The notes under the pieces were generated by a model. It was not told where the DNA came from, made no database searches, and was given only the letters and a program-made list of their open reading frames with translations. This document shows positions 44,321-55,640 of a stretch of 64,000 bases of DNA, piece by piece. The translations under genes were made by a program, and so were the position numbers. Position 1 is the stretch's first letter, and each line of letters opens with the position of its first letter. Source of the DNA: Mallotus nudiflorus (taxonomy: Eukaryota; Streptophyta; Magnoliopsida; Malpighiales; Euphorbiaceae); NCBI GenBank assembly GCA_947683625.1, contig CANTUR010000680.1:496001-560000 (forward strand). The letters run 5' to 3'.

Positions 44321-45701
44321 TATGTTTATTATTTAAGTGTTTTAGACTTGAATTTTAATAAATTTTAAATAAGGAATAAATTAATTTAAGCAATTTTTGG
44401 GTTTAATTAGGAAATTTTTATGAGTTAGTATTTATTTAGGATTCGTATTATATATTGTATATTTGGGAAGTTTTATTTGATTTTTAATTAGTTTTTATGT
44501 TTTAGGTCTAGTGTGGGGCCCAAGATATAAAAGGAGTTTATATGTTTTTTTACATAGCATGGTATGCATATGTCGTGTGATGAAGAAAAAAATAAGGAAA
44601 GTCATGTCCAAGCCATGTGTGAGCCATAAAGAAGCCAACTACACTTGAATGTCAATAGAGCAATGTCAAGGCATGCATATGCGGTGTGAGTGAAGAATTC
44701 TGACCCAGAATGATACACGACTAATGAACTTGCTCATGTTGGAAGCTGTGCTATGTGTTGAGTAATTCACAGATGTATTTGAATAAAGCACGGTCATGTT
44801 TCAAATCGTGTCATGAAGGTAGAAATTTTTTGTTTTAAAAATAAAAAGGAATTAGAAATCAAAGAGGATTCTTTTTGTACCCTAGCACTATATAAGGAAT
44901 AAACACCTTTTTTAGGAGGAGAGAGAGGAGTAGCAGAGATAAGGAGAGGGCTAAATAGAAATCAATGAAGACTAAGAGCTTACTCTATTGTTTTTATCTT
45001 CTTATTTTCTTAATTTTGATTATGGATTTCATCATAGCCATATATGGCTGAGTTTTCTTTTAGAGTATTGGTTAGGAGTAGCTATTCCATAACATGATTT
45101 GAACATAAGTTTTTATATTTGATTTAAAATTTTAGTTAATTATTTGTGTTGTAATATTTACTTTGTTATCATTGTAGGCCTATTTGATTGCATGTTTGTG
45201 GATGAATTCACCAACGAGAGTTAGGGGAATTCATTAGCTTAAAATGCTTAGAACTTAGATCACTTGACCACGAGAGTAGGCGAGCTCTTCGGGGAGTCAC
45301 GACAGTAGATTACGGTGAAAAATTAATTGCTAAAGGTCTTAATGATCTTAGATTAAATTATTAATCATGAGAGTAGGTTAGATCTTAATCCTTGCATGCT
45401 TAATTTAACTTAAGAGAGTCTTTTAGAGTAATTACGCTTAACTGAATTTAAGATTTCTATTTAATAATGTGTTCATGATTGGATTGTAATAGTAAAACTA
45501 AACCTAGACTATGTGTTTACAAATATTTTATTTTTCTTTTAACTAAGTTTTTTCTATTTCAATTTTAAATCTTTCTAAATTATCCAATTTACTAGCTGAG
45601 ATCATGGGTAAAAATTGTTAGTAATCAATATATAGTCCTTGAGGGAATGATATCTTTCTACTGTAAGTACAATTGTGCACTTGCAAGTTCAAAATGCAAT
45701 A
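44318..45701 (+). repeat. Athila 3' LTR
   Basis: It starts TGATATGTTTATTATTTAAG after the polypurine tract and ends AAAATGCAATA, where the canonical CA end has changed to TA. It is collinear with the 5' LTR over 1.38 kb. Confidence 0.92.
44889..44896 (+). promoter_or_regulatory. TATA box of the Athila 3' LTR
   Basis: TATATAAG in the same context as at 39099-39106; a potential outward promoter into 45700 onward. Confidence 0.65.
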
Positions 45702-45706
45702 GAATT
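45702..45706. repeat. target-site duplication, right copy (GAATT)
   Basis: GAATT directly follows the 3' LTR and equals 38523-38527. Confidence 0.88.
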
Positions 45707-46243
45707 GCCAGTTGAGTTAGCGGCTAGGCCTTCGCACAATGATTTTTTAGTGAAATCTTATTGTTTTATCAAGTCAATAGCAATTTATGAATGCATCGTT
45801 TTAGTATCTTACCCTTATCTTAGCCTTGTGACCTTTATTTTTTCATTCAAAAGTTATTTGTACCTTCCTTCATGTCTAAACTTATTAATCTTCTATATTG
45901 TAATTGTTTTTATTCTGCTTTTTTTTTTTTCAATTTTAAACTTGTTAAAAACCAAAAAAAAAAAAAAATTGAAACCTTTATGATATTCAATAATTTTATC
46001 TTAACATTTTACTCTTGATAAAAATATCTTAATTTAGTTTTTTATTGACAATTTTAATATAAATACTCATTTGATCAAAATTAAATAAAAAATATTGATG
46101 TAATATATCCAAAAATTTAAATTTATTTTTGATATATTACTAAATTTATAATTGATTGCTATTGTAATAAATTTTAAAATATTTTCAATATCAAATTTTA
46201 TATATTTAATGTGAAAAATACTTTATATTTGAAGAAAATGTAA
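45707..46243. other. AT-rich flank, no supported gene
   Basis: The frame through 45675-45983 starts inside the LTR and is Leu/Phe/Ile-rich by base composition. I see no family match. Poly-T and poly-A runs lie at 45920-45970. Confidence 0.5.
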
Positions 46244-46558
46244 TTGTTGCCTTTGTTAGAGATAAAACATTTTAAATTAGTGACCAGTGAAAATTGCATT
46301 TGTATTATTGATGATGCCATTGATGAAAAAAAGGACAACCTTGATATTGTTTCACCACAATACTACTCCTCTAATTCTCCCAAAATGAAGATTGTGAATA
46401 CTTCATCAATAGGGCTAATAGAAAGAAATGTTGACAATGTTGATTTCTACAACCCTGAATTATTTAAGCAACCTAAAAATGAAGCCATAGTTACTTCACC
46501 ACCAATTTTACTTACATGGTTAATATTTTTAATAACTATAATATTAATATTTTGTTAA
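46244..46558 (+). CDS. hypothetical 104-residue ORF with hydrophobic C-terminus
   Basis: An uninterrupted frame from ATG 46244 (MLPLLEIKHFKLVTSEN) to TAA 46558 ends in a strongly hydrophobic helix (LTWLIFLITIILIF) that could anchor a membrane. The middle is acidic/polar (IDDAIDEKKDNLDIV). I recognise no family. It may be a fragment of a tail-anchored or transposon-associated protein, or a chance frame; nothing nearby supports expression except an AT-rich upstream region. Treat as doubtful. Confidence 0.25.
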   Translation: MLPLLEIKHFKLVTSENCICIIDDAIDEKKDNLDIVSPQYYSSNSPKMKIVNTSSIGLIERNVDNVDFYNPELFKQPKNEAIVTSPPILLTWLIFLITIILIFC

Positions 46559-47915
46559 TATTTTTAATAATTTTTCAAATAATAATTTATTAAGTAATGA
46601 TAATTAGTTAAAGTTCAAAAAGGAAGGATAAGATAGTAAATATAATTTGTGTGGCAAATTTTATTTGAATTAATTGGACACATTGTAATTTGGTGATAAA
46701 GTATTCATTTTTTATTTGTATGTAGTGCATGATAATTTCTATTCAAATTTTATGTTGATTTCATTAAGAAATTTTAAAATGATTTTACCAAGAAATTTGA
46801 AATTAGTATATATTTCTAGTTGAAAATATTCATTAGACATTGGTGAAATGTTTCACATGTACAATTCTTTTTAAATCTAATATTTGCTTCACCAGGTTAC
46901 CATTAATGTAAAACTAACTTCATCACATTATTTATATACAAGAAAGACTTGAGGTTTATCATTATTATATTTTATTATTTGATCAATTGGTATATTAGTA
47001 ATGTTATGTTTGCAAATACAATATTTTGTTGCTTAACAAAGTTGGAGACTTTTATAAGAATACGATGTAATGTCTGAATCATGCTCTTTAGTTGCAGTAG
47101 GGAAAAAGTGTAGCAGTAAAAATGAGAATTCTTTAATGACAAATGGTGGAGAACATCAAAAAAGTTAATTTAATATATCACATGAAAGTGTAATTCAGGT
47201 ATACAATGCTAGGTTAATCAAAGAGAGATTTTAATTATAATTTTTACTCCTTAAAATCCATCTTTATAGTTCCTTCGTGTAGCTGTTCATTTAGTAACAA
47301 ACAGAGAGATATTTATTTTTATTTGAATTTTTATATTATTTTATTATTGGAGGAGAGGAGAGTAAAAGGCAAGAGAGAGAGAGAATGTGTGTTTGATGAT
47401 AAGAGCTTCATGAAAATGAAAGTGGAGGAAAAAGTGAACACTAGAGAGTGAAGAGTTGAGTTTAGTTAATGTAATTAATATGAAACAATGGAGAACAAGA
47501 ATACAATAGCAAGCATAAATTTTTCTTGAAATAAATTAGTATAGAATTTTCCTTATATTATTTTGCTAAATGTTCATACTTTGAATTGAAAGTGGGACCT
47601 TCGTGTCCCCTGCGCATTTAATTAATAGTTTCTTTTACTATATATTCTTTTGTTCTAGAAGTAAATGGTTATAGAGACTTAAAAAAAAAGACTAAAAATG
47701 AATACTTCTCTTTGTGCTAGAAATCATGACGATATCATATTCACTCAAATATTTAGGGTATCATTTTTTACTTGTCTTTTCATATTTATTACTTACTACT
47801 ACTTAGGATTTATTCAAATGCCCTATTATATTTGTGCTGAAATCTGGTTGAAAGTCTATTCACTATGCTTGAGCTAGCCTAGGTAAATTTACCTCCATTT
47901 TTGTGTTGCTGGCTA

Positions 47916-47954
<39 letters not shown>

Positions 47955-48240
47955 TAATTAATTAATTAATGCATTAATGGATGTTTATTTCCAATATAAA
48001 TTTTGTAATTAATGCATGAATAGATGTTGATTTCCAATATAAATTTGTGTTGCCTCCAACACTTCCACAAGAAAGGAAAAATGAAAAGTTTAATTAATTA
48101 ATCATAAATGAAAAAAAATTAATATTTCCTTTATTTATGCCTATTTTACCCTTTCTACCCGGATAGATTCTATCTGTTTATCATCACCTTAAATTTTATT
48201 TTTTTGTTAGTTTGGCCTTCCAAACTTTCTCGACCAACGA
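46559..48240. other. AT-rich intergenic DNA with a trinucleotide repeat
   Basis: No coding similarity is visible. A GAGA-rich patch lies at 47370-47460, and an (ATT)n run at 47916-47954 is followed by (TTAA)n to 47970. Confidence 0.6.
47916..47970. repeat. (ATT)n then (TTAA)n microsatellite
   Basis: About 13 ATT units pass directly into four TTAA units. Confidence 0.95.
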
Positions 48241-48245
48241 TTTCA

Positions 48246-48648
48246 TGGCTGCTAAAATTATAAGGTAAGTTCAATTAAGAAATTTTCTCATTTTAATTTA
48301 TATTTTTTTTTCGAATACTCCAAGGTTGGGATGAAATTGGATGGAAAAATGTTGTGGCTATTTCAATGGCATAATGAGGCATTGAATAATAGAAGTAGGG
48401 ATATTATTAACCATTTGAAGATTAGGAATAAAATTTTGAAAACAAAAAATAGACAACTGAAGCCTATGAATATTAGTAGGGGAGGTTTTGGTGATATGGA
48501 CGTTGATATTATAGTTACAAAACTTTGGCATGATTTTAGAAGACTGAAGAAAACAAAACTAGATGAATGTAATAGTTGGAAAAAGAAAATAGGAATGGCA
48601 ATATGTATGTTAATTATTTCATGGTGGATTTTCTTATTCTGTTTCTAG
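48246..48648 (+). pseudogene. GRF-type zinc-finger-like protein remnant with C-terminal membrane helix
   Basis: A possible small first exon (MAAKIIR at 48246) is followed by a GT and, after an intron-like gap, an open frame 48331-48648. It reads LFQWHNEALNNRSRDIINHL, like the FFxWxDxExxxRxxxII tail of plant GRF zinc-finger proteins, which then continue with a coiled coil (KTKLDECNSWKKK) and end in a hydrophobic helix (MLIISWWIFLFCF). The Cys-rich GRF core itself is not found upstream. Such genes are often spread by transposons. Identification rests on the tail only. Confidence 0.4.
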
Positions 48649-48951
48649 TAGTTTAGCTTATATAATGCTCTATGTAATGCTCTAGTTTAGTGTATGTATT
48701 TCAGTTGTTTAGTGTATATAAGTATTGATAATGGTTATATGCAATAAACATCCTGTTTAGTTGTAAATGGATATGGTAGTTTAGCTTTAAAACGGTATGC
48801 TTATACATAAAAAAAACACACTAAATCAATATGCAGATAACTTTAAAAACTTACACTTCATATGTTAGTAGTTCACTATAAATTTATAAAGTTTCAATTG
48901 AATATTTGGTAATAGCAGTATCACATTTTAGGCTGCTAGTAAAAAATAGCA

Positions 48952-50733
48952 GTAAAGTTCAATTTGCCCTTTAACTTTTAGTAAAAGTTCAATTTTCCCT
49001 AAAATGTAATTTAGCTCAAATACTTGCCCAAAATGGGTCATTTAAATCCACTTTATGTCTTCTGATGGAGCATGCAATCCACCCATAATGAAAAGTTCTT
49101 AAACTGAATTGAAACAATAGTTAATACAAATATAATCATAAAATTAACAGGAAAACTATAGTTTACATAACTAGAATAATCACTAAACCATTGACTCTTG
49201 AAATCAAGAGAACTATAGTCTCATATTCACATTATAAACGACTAAGAAAATAACAAAATTTTTTATTTCTTTATAAAACAAAAGTGACATTACATTTTAA
49301 CAACTCATAACCTCTACAATTATGCTCAACTTCAAATTAAAGTTGCTACAAAAGCTATATGCTACAAAGCAGTCTAGTAGACAATAATCCCTTAAGAAGA
49401 TGAACAAAAAAAATTCTATAGATAAGAATGATAATACAAAGTGAATATATTAGGAGCAAGTAGTAGATATAACTTATAGCAAAAGAACATTCCCACATAT
49501 TAATGTGAAAAACTAGTCACCATAAAAAGAAAGAAGAAAAAATTTACAAATATTGATCTTCTACTCTCCTTTAGTTTGACTATCAATAAATTATACCCCA
49601 AAAGAGGATATATAGTTTATCCTTTGCATGCCTAATTTTGGAGCACCACGTTTCGTCCCTCAGCCTTGACTAGCTTATAATGGTTTGGCTCTTATAGTAG
49701 GTGGGGCAGCATCAATTGTAACCCAAGTATCATCATCATCTACTACAGAGGCTGCTCTAATATTCAAAGGTTTTTATGTTGTTTTAGGAGTAGGGGCAGC
49801 TATGGAACCCCATAAATCTTCATCTTTATCTTTTGTCACCTTTACCACATTTTTACGTTGTAGATCTATGGATAAAAAAGTAGGTGAAACAAATACTCAT
49901 TAAGAAGCAAAATTGGTTAAAAGAACCACATAACAAAAACAAAAATTTATTTCAATTTCATGTCGTTAGGAACCCCATGAAACATATGCATCCCATTTCA
50001 TCAAATGCTAAAATAAAATAACACCAAGGCCATAAAATCATCATGAAAATATTGAAAACCAAATAAATATATTTAAAAAATGATATAACCTAAGAATATT
50101 AACAATTTCCCAGTTGGTGATCTCACCCTCAATAACGGAGGATGTAGTGGTACTGAATCATTGCGAAGATAGTGGGCTCAATTTATTTTTTAATCAAGCC
50201 TTGCACTCTGTGAGAGACAAAATGAGCTCCTCCCCATCTGTGCTTTTTTTTAAGGATTTAAGAATTAGTGTGATATAGAGAAGAAGAGCAGCAGTAGTGG
50301 CAATGGTGATAGAAGGGTTGTCATCTTTTCTCCTCCTCCTCCTTCTATTGATTGTTATTCTTTTACTCTTGAATAGTATACAAACTCATCAATTTTATTC
50401 CACAACGTAATCATATGATAGAAGCTAAATAGATATCAATTGATAAAACAACAAAGAGAAAATCTTTAACAAAAGAGAGAGTGAGCAACTTATGAGAGAA
50501 TTTAGGAAGAGAAATAAAAATTAGGGATTTAGGTGATAAGAATTAGATATTAAAATCTTTCTTTAGATTTTTTACTTGTTAATCAATGCATTTTTTACAC
50601 ACTAAATAGAAGGAAAGAATATGGATTTAAATGATCCATTTTAAGTAGATATTAGGCTGAATTGTCAAAAAAGATCATTTTAGGGCAAATTAAAATTTTG
50701 TAAAAATTTCATAGGCCAAATTGAACTTTATTC
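48952..50733. mobile_element. non-autonomous element bounded by about 100-bp inverted repeats
   Basis: The left arm (about 48952-49053) and the reverse complement of the right arm (about 50621-50733) share AAAGTTCAATTTG, then TTGCCCTAAAATG, then AAATGGRTCATTTAAATCCA in order. Long subterminal inverted repeats of this kind are typical of Mutator-like elements. I could not find a matching 9-bp target duplication at the edges I chose, so the ends are approximate. It lies 0.75 kb from the end of a MULE transposase relic and may be a derivative. Confidence 0.6.
49635..49905 (-). pseudogene. coding-like fragment inside the inverted-repeat element
   Basis: On the minus strand it reads FVSPTFLSIDLQRKNVVKVT, EDLWGSIAAPTPKTT, then VDDDDTWVTIDAAPP and GTKRGAPKLGMQ with two stops. 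Low-complexity, basic C-termini like this occur in MULE and other transposase proteins. No firm family. The + frame 49685-49903 over it is its shadow. Confidence 0.3.
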
Positions 50734-51479
50734 CTAGCAAATATGCATAAATATTGTATAACAAAAAAATCCATAAAAAGTCACGCAAAATCAATATAGA
50801 TGTTGTATGGCCAAAACAATAACCACAAAATATGTGCAACACCCACAGGTGTATAAGTTTATCTACATCTAATGTGTTTAAAGACAAAAGAAAGAGCTTC
50901 TATGTTCATATATTCTCTAAGACTTCAGTTATTCCTTTATCCTTTAGCCTTCAAGTTTTTCTTTTTTACACTATCTCCTTGCTCAAGACTTTGCTTACAT
51001 CTTTATGGTTATAATTACTAGTGCTTTTTGCCGTCTTAGTTTTAGGGAATTGTATGGTAGATCACTTGAATGTGAAACTCATGAGCCATCTCCACTAAAC
51101 TTGATATTCCTGAATGCGTGGCATTTTTCTCATTAATTTCCTCTTATTTAGGATTGGAAACTTTTTCTATGGATCAGCTGAATTGGTTGTCTCGTTGATG
51201 CTAACACCTATAGAAATATTTCTCTTGGACTCTTGTCCTAGCTAAACCAACAAATAATAGTTCAAGCTCATTACAAATAAATGAACTAATAAATGAACAA
51301 TTCAACCCATAAAAACCAAATAATAGTTCAGTGTCTTCAGGCAATAATATAAACAGATTTCAATAAGCCAACCAAATGTCATAACACGAATATAAACATA
51401 TTTCCTAAAGGCAAATAATAAATACATGGTTTAACATAACTTCAAAATAATAAAAAAACAATTATGTTATATGTTGAGG
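50734..51479. other. AT-rich spacer, no supported gene
   Basis: Short frames on both strands (50690-51014) have no family match. It separates the inverted-repeat element from the MULE transposase relic. Confidence 0.5.
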
Positions 51480-54429
51480 ACCATATCCTCTCATTAATGT
51501 AAATCCCATATCCATATGGCCCCCCACTACTTTGTTTATTTGATGATCCACTTGTAGTAAATGCTACCTACTTCCCCTTATGACCCCTACTAGTGCCATT
51601 TACAACACCTTTATTATTCCACTAACAACCTCAGTAGCACCACTTTGGTCCCCAGCTACTACACTAGATTTAGATGTCTATACTATAAAATAAAATAGAA
51701 CAAAACAATAGTCATAAAAAAATAAACATGTGTAAGTCAAAATGTACAAGAGAGTTTAACTTATTATACCTTATTTCCTATATTCTTACATGTTTGTCTA
51801 TTGTGCCCTTCTTTATGGCATAGCCCATATAATTGTGTATAGCCTTTCTTTGAAAGCTTACCATCCGTATGTCTAAGATTTGATGGTTCATGAGGAGCTT
51901 TAACTTTATGTTTTCTTGATTGACTAGATAATTTGGGCAAGGGTGGAGGTTCAATGGGCTAAAATTGATCCAGCTTATAAAATCTTAAGCCTGAAACTGA
52001 TTGTATAGGTGTCTCATTTCTTACCAAATAATTGGACTTATAGTACCACTTAGATATCATACTCATTGGATCCATCTTTTAGTGATAGATAACATAAATT
52101 GCATGAGAGCACGAGATTCCTGTGAGTTCCCATGCCCTATAAGTGCACATCACCTTATTTAATAACATTGTATGTTTATCCTACCCTTCCTTTATCTTAT
52201 AACCATTAACACCATTGAACATTACTTTGCATCCATAATAACTATCCTTCCAATCTTGAAACAAACATATACAATAAGGGCTCCAATCATTGATCCATTT
52301 ATAAACTAATTTTTTATTCTCTTTAATCTTATTCATTACTAGTAGCCTAATGTCCTCCAATTTATTAATAGTGGGCTTCTATCAAGTAGCTAGAATCCAT
52401 AAGTTGAAAGATTATGTGTAGTTATTATGAATAATCATAGATTTGCTTCTAGAGCTAAAGTAGGCTCTACACCAAGTATGTGGTAAATAATAGACAATTC
52501 CTTATTTGCCTTCTGTGACACCTCTCCCAATTTCTATAGGTTATATTTAAACTCTTCCTTAAATGTGTTCCAAGCATATATCCAAAAGTTCTATTTTAAT
52601 TCTCCACTTATCCATTGTTTGTTCCAATTTGAGTAAATATGCCTTACACACCACTTGTGCTTGGCTTTAGGAAGCAAAGCCTTCACAACATTAATTAAAC
52701 CCTACACAAGTATAAAAGTAGCTTTTTCATAACATCACATGTTCATTAAATAGTTAAAAGTTAAAATAAGTGCAAACAATAAAAGTATACTTTTTGCATA
52801 TCACTGATTATTATTAACTGTGAGCCATTTCCAAGTGACAGCTCTTAATGTAATGAGGATATAAACCATCGCTAGTTGTCTTTATTTTCCTTATCGGCAA
52901 TGGCCCACATCACTCAATAAGTGGCCCTTGCATACACCATTGAGGAAGCATTCTTTAAGGCCTATTTTAGGCCTATAACTAGCTTTCCACCCATTTCTCA
53001 AAGCATGGAAGCATATGAACATCCTTTTGAATACCCTTCTACCATTTTGAAGTGCTTCCTTACATAATTTTATCTTAGCTAAGGTCCTTAGGTTGTTGGT
53101 TTTCAAGGCATGTGCATATGCCTTTAGTTGCTAAAATTTTATCCTATAGCTACCATCTATTTCTTATATAATCAACCTTTTAGCCTGTTTACACTTCTAA
53201 AAATAAAACATTGATCTTAAGCTATTCTTCAGCTTCTACCATCATGCCCTACACCTTGAATGTTGGATTATTGTAAACCTTTGCCTTGAAATGTCTTGTA
53301 AGGAATTTAGCACTTGCACTTGGTATGGTATAATGTAGGAAGCAAGCATGATATATCTTCAAAGTTTTAGTGATAATCTAGGGTTTCTACCATCCTTTCA
53401 GATCCTTAGCATAAAGGGACAACCAATTTCATTCTTACATTTTGCTATTGTTCTTAAAGGTTCAATAGGATTCAACTTTATTTTATACCCAAAACTCATT
53501 GCAAACATGGAGATTGTAGCCCTTACTTCTTGAGCATTTGCAAAAGTCATTCTAAGCATGAAATGACCTTCCCCATTAGTGCCATCATATCTAACCCTCT
53601 CTATAGGTGTAACTTTATAGTTTTATTCTTCATCAGATTTTGTAAAGCTCCATTCAACCTCATTAAATTATGCACTTTTATCCTTAACCTCTTATTCACT
53701 TATATACCCATATAAAGCCATATATGTATAATTAGCTTGGCCATTAATGCCCTCTATGCTTAGACCCCCTCCCTGGGTTATTATTTTTTAATTAGGTGGT
53801 GTTGTATCTTTAAGTGTATCCTCTATTCAATTAGACCTATCTTTATTATGTACATTAGCATATGAACATTAAGTACTAATATCAATGTTCTATGCAACCT
53901 GAGCATCAACCGTATGCTCCTTTTCTCCTTCTAAATTAACTCCATCATTAGTGTTTAATTCCACATTATACTCCAAGTTATTAGCATTAACACCTTCAGT
54001 GTTGTTGCCACCATTCTTATTCCCATGAACATTAATATCAAAATTTTTAGCTTCTTCCTATCCAATCTCTAAAGCATAAGGGGCAAACAATGGCTCATCA
54101 ACCTTATAATCTGTGAAAAAGTCAATTATTGCCACTTAAGAGTATCTGTTTATATAATGTAACACCTTTCTCACTATGTCATCATCATATATTAAAAATA
54201 ATCCATATTTCAATTCTCTTCCATGTTTAAGGATAAATATCTTTTTCACTGATTTAAACCCATATGTGTGTTTATATCTATACAACAAATCATCGTAACA
54301 TATATAACCAACATCAAAACCATAAAATATCTTAATATCACCATTAGTGTATTCATGCCTATCATTTTCAAATTTCCAAGTACCCTTAAAATAAAACTCG
54401 AGATTTAGAATAATTGACATCATTGACAA
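51480..54429 (-). pseudogene. Mutator-like (MULE) transposase relic
   Basis: On the minus strand, ATG 54429 opens a PB1-like N-terminal domain (FEFYFKGTWKF-like, DVGYICYDDLLYRYKHTYGF; to 54136). The transposase core includes NGWKASYRPKIGLKECFLNG (about 53000-52940), where the first catalytic Asp of the usual IGLDGCFLKG is Lys. LPKAKHKWCVRHIYSNWNK follows at about 52680-52620. A SWIM zinc finger (AWELTGISCSHAIYVIYH, about 52130-52085) has lost one Cys, and a zinc knuckle (CHKEGHNRQTC, about 51815) has lost the first. A last exon at about 51670-51480 reads GGPYGYGIYINE. Stops are common. The order PB1, DDE core, SWIM, knuckle is the standard MULE architecture. Confidence 0.82.
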
Positions 54430-55640
54430 TAAAAGAAAATATAAGAAACATACACATATTTAATACAAATGAAAGAAAAATGTCATTCCATAGACAACAC
54501 TTTCAACATGCAAATCAAAGAAAAAGCTAAAATCTTACCTTATATTTCTTTCTACCCATTGTAAAAACAAGCTTCTGATGATCATTGTTATCCTTCAATA
54601 ACCTCTAAATTTTATTAGATACGTGATGTTGCAATCAGTAAATCAATGGGTATTTAGGGTTAAAGTTAAGAGAAAATGATTATTATTTTTTATCTCTCTT
54701 CAACATGTAGAGAGGTGGTTAAAAACTTAATGAATGTAGTGCTAAAATATTACCCTTTATAGGAATAACTTTTTAACATGGCTGGTGTGGGGTCCATAGT
54801 TCTTTACATATCTACCATATCACTTGCCTTTTTTTATGAGAGATTGGATTTTAAATTTGGCATCCATTAGTGAGGGGCAAAAAATGTTCAAAATTGCAAA
54901 ACCTTAGTAATTTTTAGCCTAAAAATCAATGAGGGGCTTATTTAAGCCTCAATGAAAACCTTAGGGCCTTAAATGATCCTTTAGCACACACACACATATA
55001 TATGTTATAATGTTTTATTTCACATAAAAGGAATTGTCATCTTTAGAATAAATTTTAATTTATTTTTAAAAATTTACTACTTTGTTTTTATTTTTAAACT
55101 CTATTTTTTTAACTTAAATACTATCATAATTTCATATTTCAAAAAAATAGCATTCTCAAAGTTTTAAAAAAAATTTGGAGACTAAATATTAATTTTAAGA
55201 AAAATTAGCATATAAAAGGCACAATTAAATTTATGTTGAAATGTAATAATTATTGTTGATGTTAAAAAGAATTTTATAGTTTAATGGTATGAAGTTAGCA
55301 TTGATCAAAGTTATTAGCCTAGAGGTGAATAATAAAATAAAGAAAAATATTGCAAGAAAATACATTATTAAAAAAGCAATGCCGAAGTGCTAATTATAGC
55401 TTAATTCATTTATGAGCCTAAGTTGGCAATATATTCTTCATTTAAATTATAAAATGAAGTTAATATGAAAGTTCCAACTTTAGTTTTATTCATTTATTAT
55501 TTAAGTGGGCCACTCATTCCCCAAATACATTAATAACCCTCTAATTTTTAGCCCTCTAGTTTTAACTTCCATATGATTTTGCATGTCAATTAGCATGTAT
55601 CAATTAAATGTTCATTATTTATAAATAAGAAGATAGAAAA
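54430..55640. other. AT-rich region between MULE and copia relics
   Basis: No gene is visible. At 54880-54990 words such as GAGGGGCTTATTTAAGCCTC and TTAAATGATCC resemble subterminal sequences of Mutator-like elements and may mark the 5' end of the MULE. A CA/TA-rich run lies near 54985-55005. Confidence 0.45.

Larger units (their letters stand above)
38528..45701 (+). mobile_element. Athila-type Ty3/gypsy element with both LTRs
   Basis: Two LTRs of about 1.39 kb flank a 4.4-kb internal region with gag, protease, RT and RNase H of the Athila lineage. The insertion is bounded by a perfect 5-bp duplication GAATT. Intact Athila elements have much longer internal regions; here integrase and the usual env-like region are missing because the start of the integrase zinc domain runs straight into the polypurine tract. 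In a hand-aligned 120-bp stretch (39421-39540 against 45211-45330) the LTRs differ at 6 sites, 5 of them transitions. Confidence 0.93.
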
